The translations under genes and the position numbers were made by a program. DNA of 47,919 nucleotides, taken from NCBI RefSeq assembly GCF_014649795.1, contig NZ_BMTS01000037.1, forward strand, positions 1-47,919, in the 5' to 3' direction. Positions 46,987-47,919 of this stretch are shown here, piece after piece. Position 1 is the stretch's first letter, and each line of letters starts with the position of its first letter. The notes under the pieces are model-generated. The model was not told the DNA's origin and made no database searches. It saw nothing but the letters and a program-made list of their open reading frames with translations. The stretch comes from Streptomyces melanogenes (GTDB lineage: Bacteria > Actinomycetota > Actinomycetes > Streptomycetales > Streptomycetaceae).

Positions 46987-47919
46987 GTGGGTAAGTTCGG
47001 CAAGAAAGCCAACCGTTCTTCGGGTTTCGACAGCGATCGGCGAGGTTTTCTCAAGTCCGCCGGTTATGCTGCTGCAGCAACTGGGGCCGTTGCTGTGGGC
47101 GGCGGACTTGGATTGGTCGGCGAGGCAGCTGCGGAGAACCGGAATGCGGAAGTGAGGAAGGGACCGTCAAAGGTTTCCCTGCCGACTGAGCCGATCGGCA
47201 GCATTCCCCGTCCAGTTCATCTCATTCAGGCGAACAAGGACTTTGCCGAGGGGAGGATCTCCCAGGGGGAACTCGACGAACACCGAGAACTCGCCTTGCG
47301 GGACACCATCGAGAAGTTCCTTGCCACGGGTTCGCCGGTGATCACCGACGGCGAGCAGACCAAGCCGAGCTTCGCCACCTACCCCGTCGCCGGGCTGAAT
47401 CTGAACCCGGGTGGCCAGGTCGTGCCGTTCGCCGACGGGCACACCCGGCAGCTGCCGCTGCTGACTGAGGGGGACTTCCGCTATCAGACGCACGGCGGCG
47501 ACTACCTGAGGAAGACGCGCGAGCTGCTGCGAACGGTCCGGTCGATGACCGACCTCTCCGTGAAGCAGGCGGTGATCGCGCCGTCCATGCTGAGCATGTT
47601 CTACCCCCCTCTGGGCATCAGGGGATACTCCCGGCAGGCATTCCACGACGACCTGGTCGACGAGGCGGCGGCCGACATCCGGGGCTGCCTCGACGGCGGC
47701 GCCCACAAGGTGCAGATGGACTTCACCGAGGGCCGGGTCTCGCTGAAGCTCGACCCGGACGGGGGGCTGCTGCGGGACTGGGTCTCCCTGAACAACGAGG
47801 TGCTGGACCGGTTCTCCCCCGAGGAGCGGCAGCGTATCGGGGTCCACACCTGCCCCGGCGGGGACTGGGACTCCACGCACAGCGCGGACGTCGACTACCA
47901 GAGGTTCCTGCCCAGGTTC
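46987..47919 (+). CDS. Tat-exported MetE C-terminal-like protein (partial)
   Basis: The frame starts at GTG 46987, 6 nt after AAAGGGG, and is still open at the window edge (311 residues visible). The N-terminus has a twin-arginine signal: FDSDRRGFLKSAGYAAAATG, then GLVGEAAAEN. The rest aligns closely with the cytosolic protein at 799-1863: TEPIGSIPRP, DGEQTKPSFATYPVAGL, VIAPSMLSMFYPPLGIRGY, DFTEGRVSLKLDPDGGLL and GVHTCPGGDWDSTHS, containing the His and Cys zinc ligands. The third Cys ligand region lies beyond the edge. Exporting a folded zinc enzyme through Tat is unusual for this family. Confidence 0.85.
   Translation, partial: MGKFGKKANRSSGFDSDRRGFLKSAGYAAAATGAVAVGGGLGLVGEAAAENRNAEVRKGPSKVSLPTEPIGSIPRPVHLIQANKDFAEGRISQGELDEHRELALRDTIEKFLATGSPVITDGEQTKPSFATYPVAGLNLNPGGQVVPFADGHTRQLPLLTEGDFRYQTHGGDYLRKTRELLRTVRSMTDLSVKQAVIAPSMLSMFYPPLGIRGYSRQAFHDDLVDEAAADIRGCLDGGAHKVQMDFTEGRVSLKLDPDGGLLRDWVSLNNEVLDRFSPEERQRIGVHTCPGGDWDSTHSADVDYQRFLPRF

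Overview
The window is high-GC actinobacterial DNA, most likely Streptomyces. The codon bias is strongly GC3, many starts are GTG or TTG, and the families present (twin-arginine lipoprotein-like secreted proteins, DyP peroxidase, SpoIIE-type phosphatase, DUF4855 proteins, paired rodlin-like proteins) are typical of that group. No rRNA, tRNA, CRISPR array or intact insertion sequence was seen.

The centre (about 17.8-25.6 kb) is a plasmid-type replication and partition module. A translationally coupled minus-strand operon encodes a primase-polymerase, a P4-type SF3 primase/helicase and a small unknown protein. Upstream of it lies a roughly 600-bp non-coding tract with eleven exact copies of the 10-mer AGCGACTGAA in both orientations, a good candidate replication origin. 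Next come about 1.4 kb of decayed genes, then a coupled parA-parB pair. A 15-bp palindrome, TATCACGSCGTGATA, occurs 13 times between 2.95 and 25.55 kb, 11 of them exact. Five copies lie inside the parB reading frame, all in phase, each encoding LSRRD with codons that are rare in such genomes. This looks like a centromere built into the coding sequence of its presumed binding protein, and it is the most interesting feature here. The window is therefore probably part of a plasmid, or of a plasmid-derived or integrated replicon.

The flanks are dominated by exported proteins. On the left (0-17.8 kb): a MetE-like zinc methyltransferase followed by an AhpD-like protein, a Tat-exported protein, a Pro-rich secreted protein, a MerR-type regulator, an NlpC/P60 hydrolase, a tandem Ig-like repeat protein, two tandem rodlin-like proteins, a DUF4855 protein, a nitroreductase, a carboxylate-amine ligase paired with an MFS transporter, an alpha/beta hydrolase with Cys at the nucleophile position, and an AhpD-like protein that lacks the usual His. 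On the right (25.6-47.9 kb): a second DUF4855 protein, two large SdrD/SpaA-type surface proteins, small membrane-anchored proteins, a beta-helix lipoprotein, a Tat DyP peroxidase, a large subtilisin, a SpoIIE-type phosphatase, and a Tat-exported paralogue of the MetE-like protein that runs off the end.

Several families occur twice in the window (MetE-like, DUF4855, SdrD/SpaA, rodlin-like, AhpD-like), which suggests local duplication or assembly of an exported-protein island on this replicon. Gene calls rest on reading motifs by eye. Start codons were chosen from Shine-Dalgarno spacing and signal-peptide position and are uncertain where stated.
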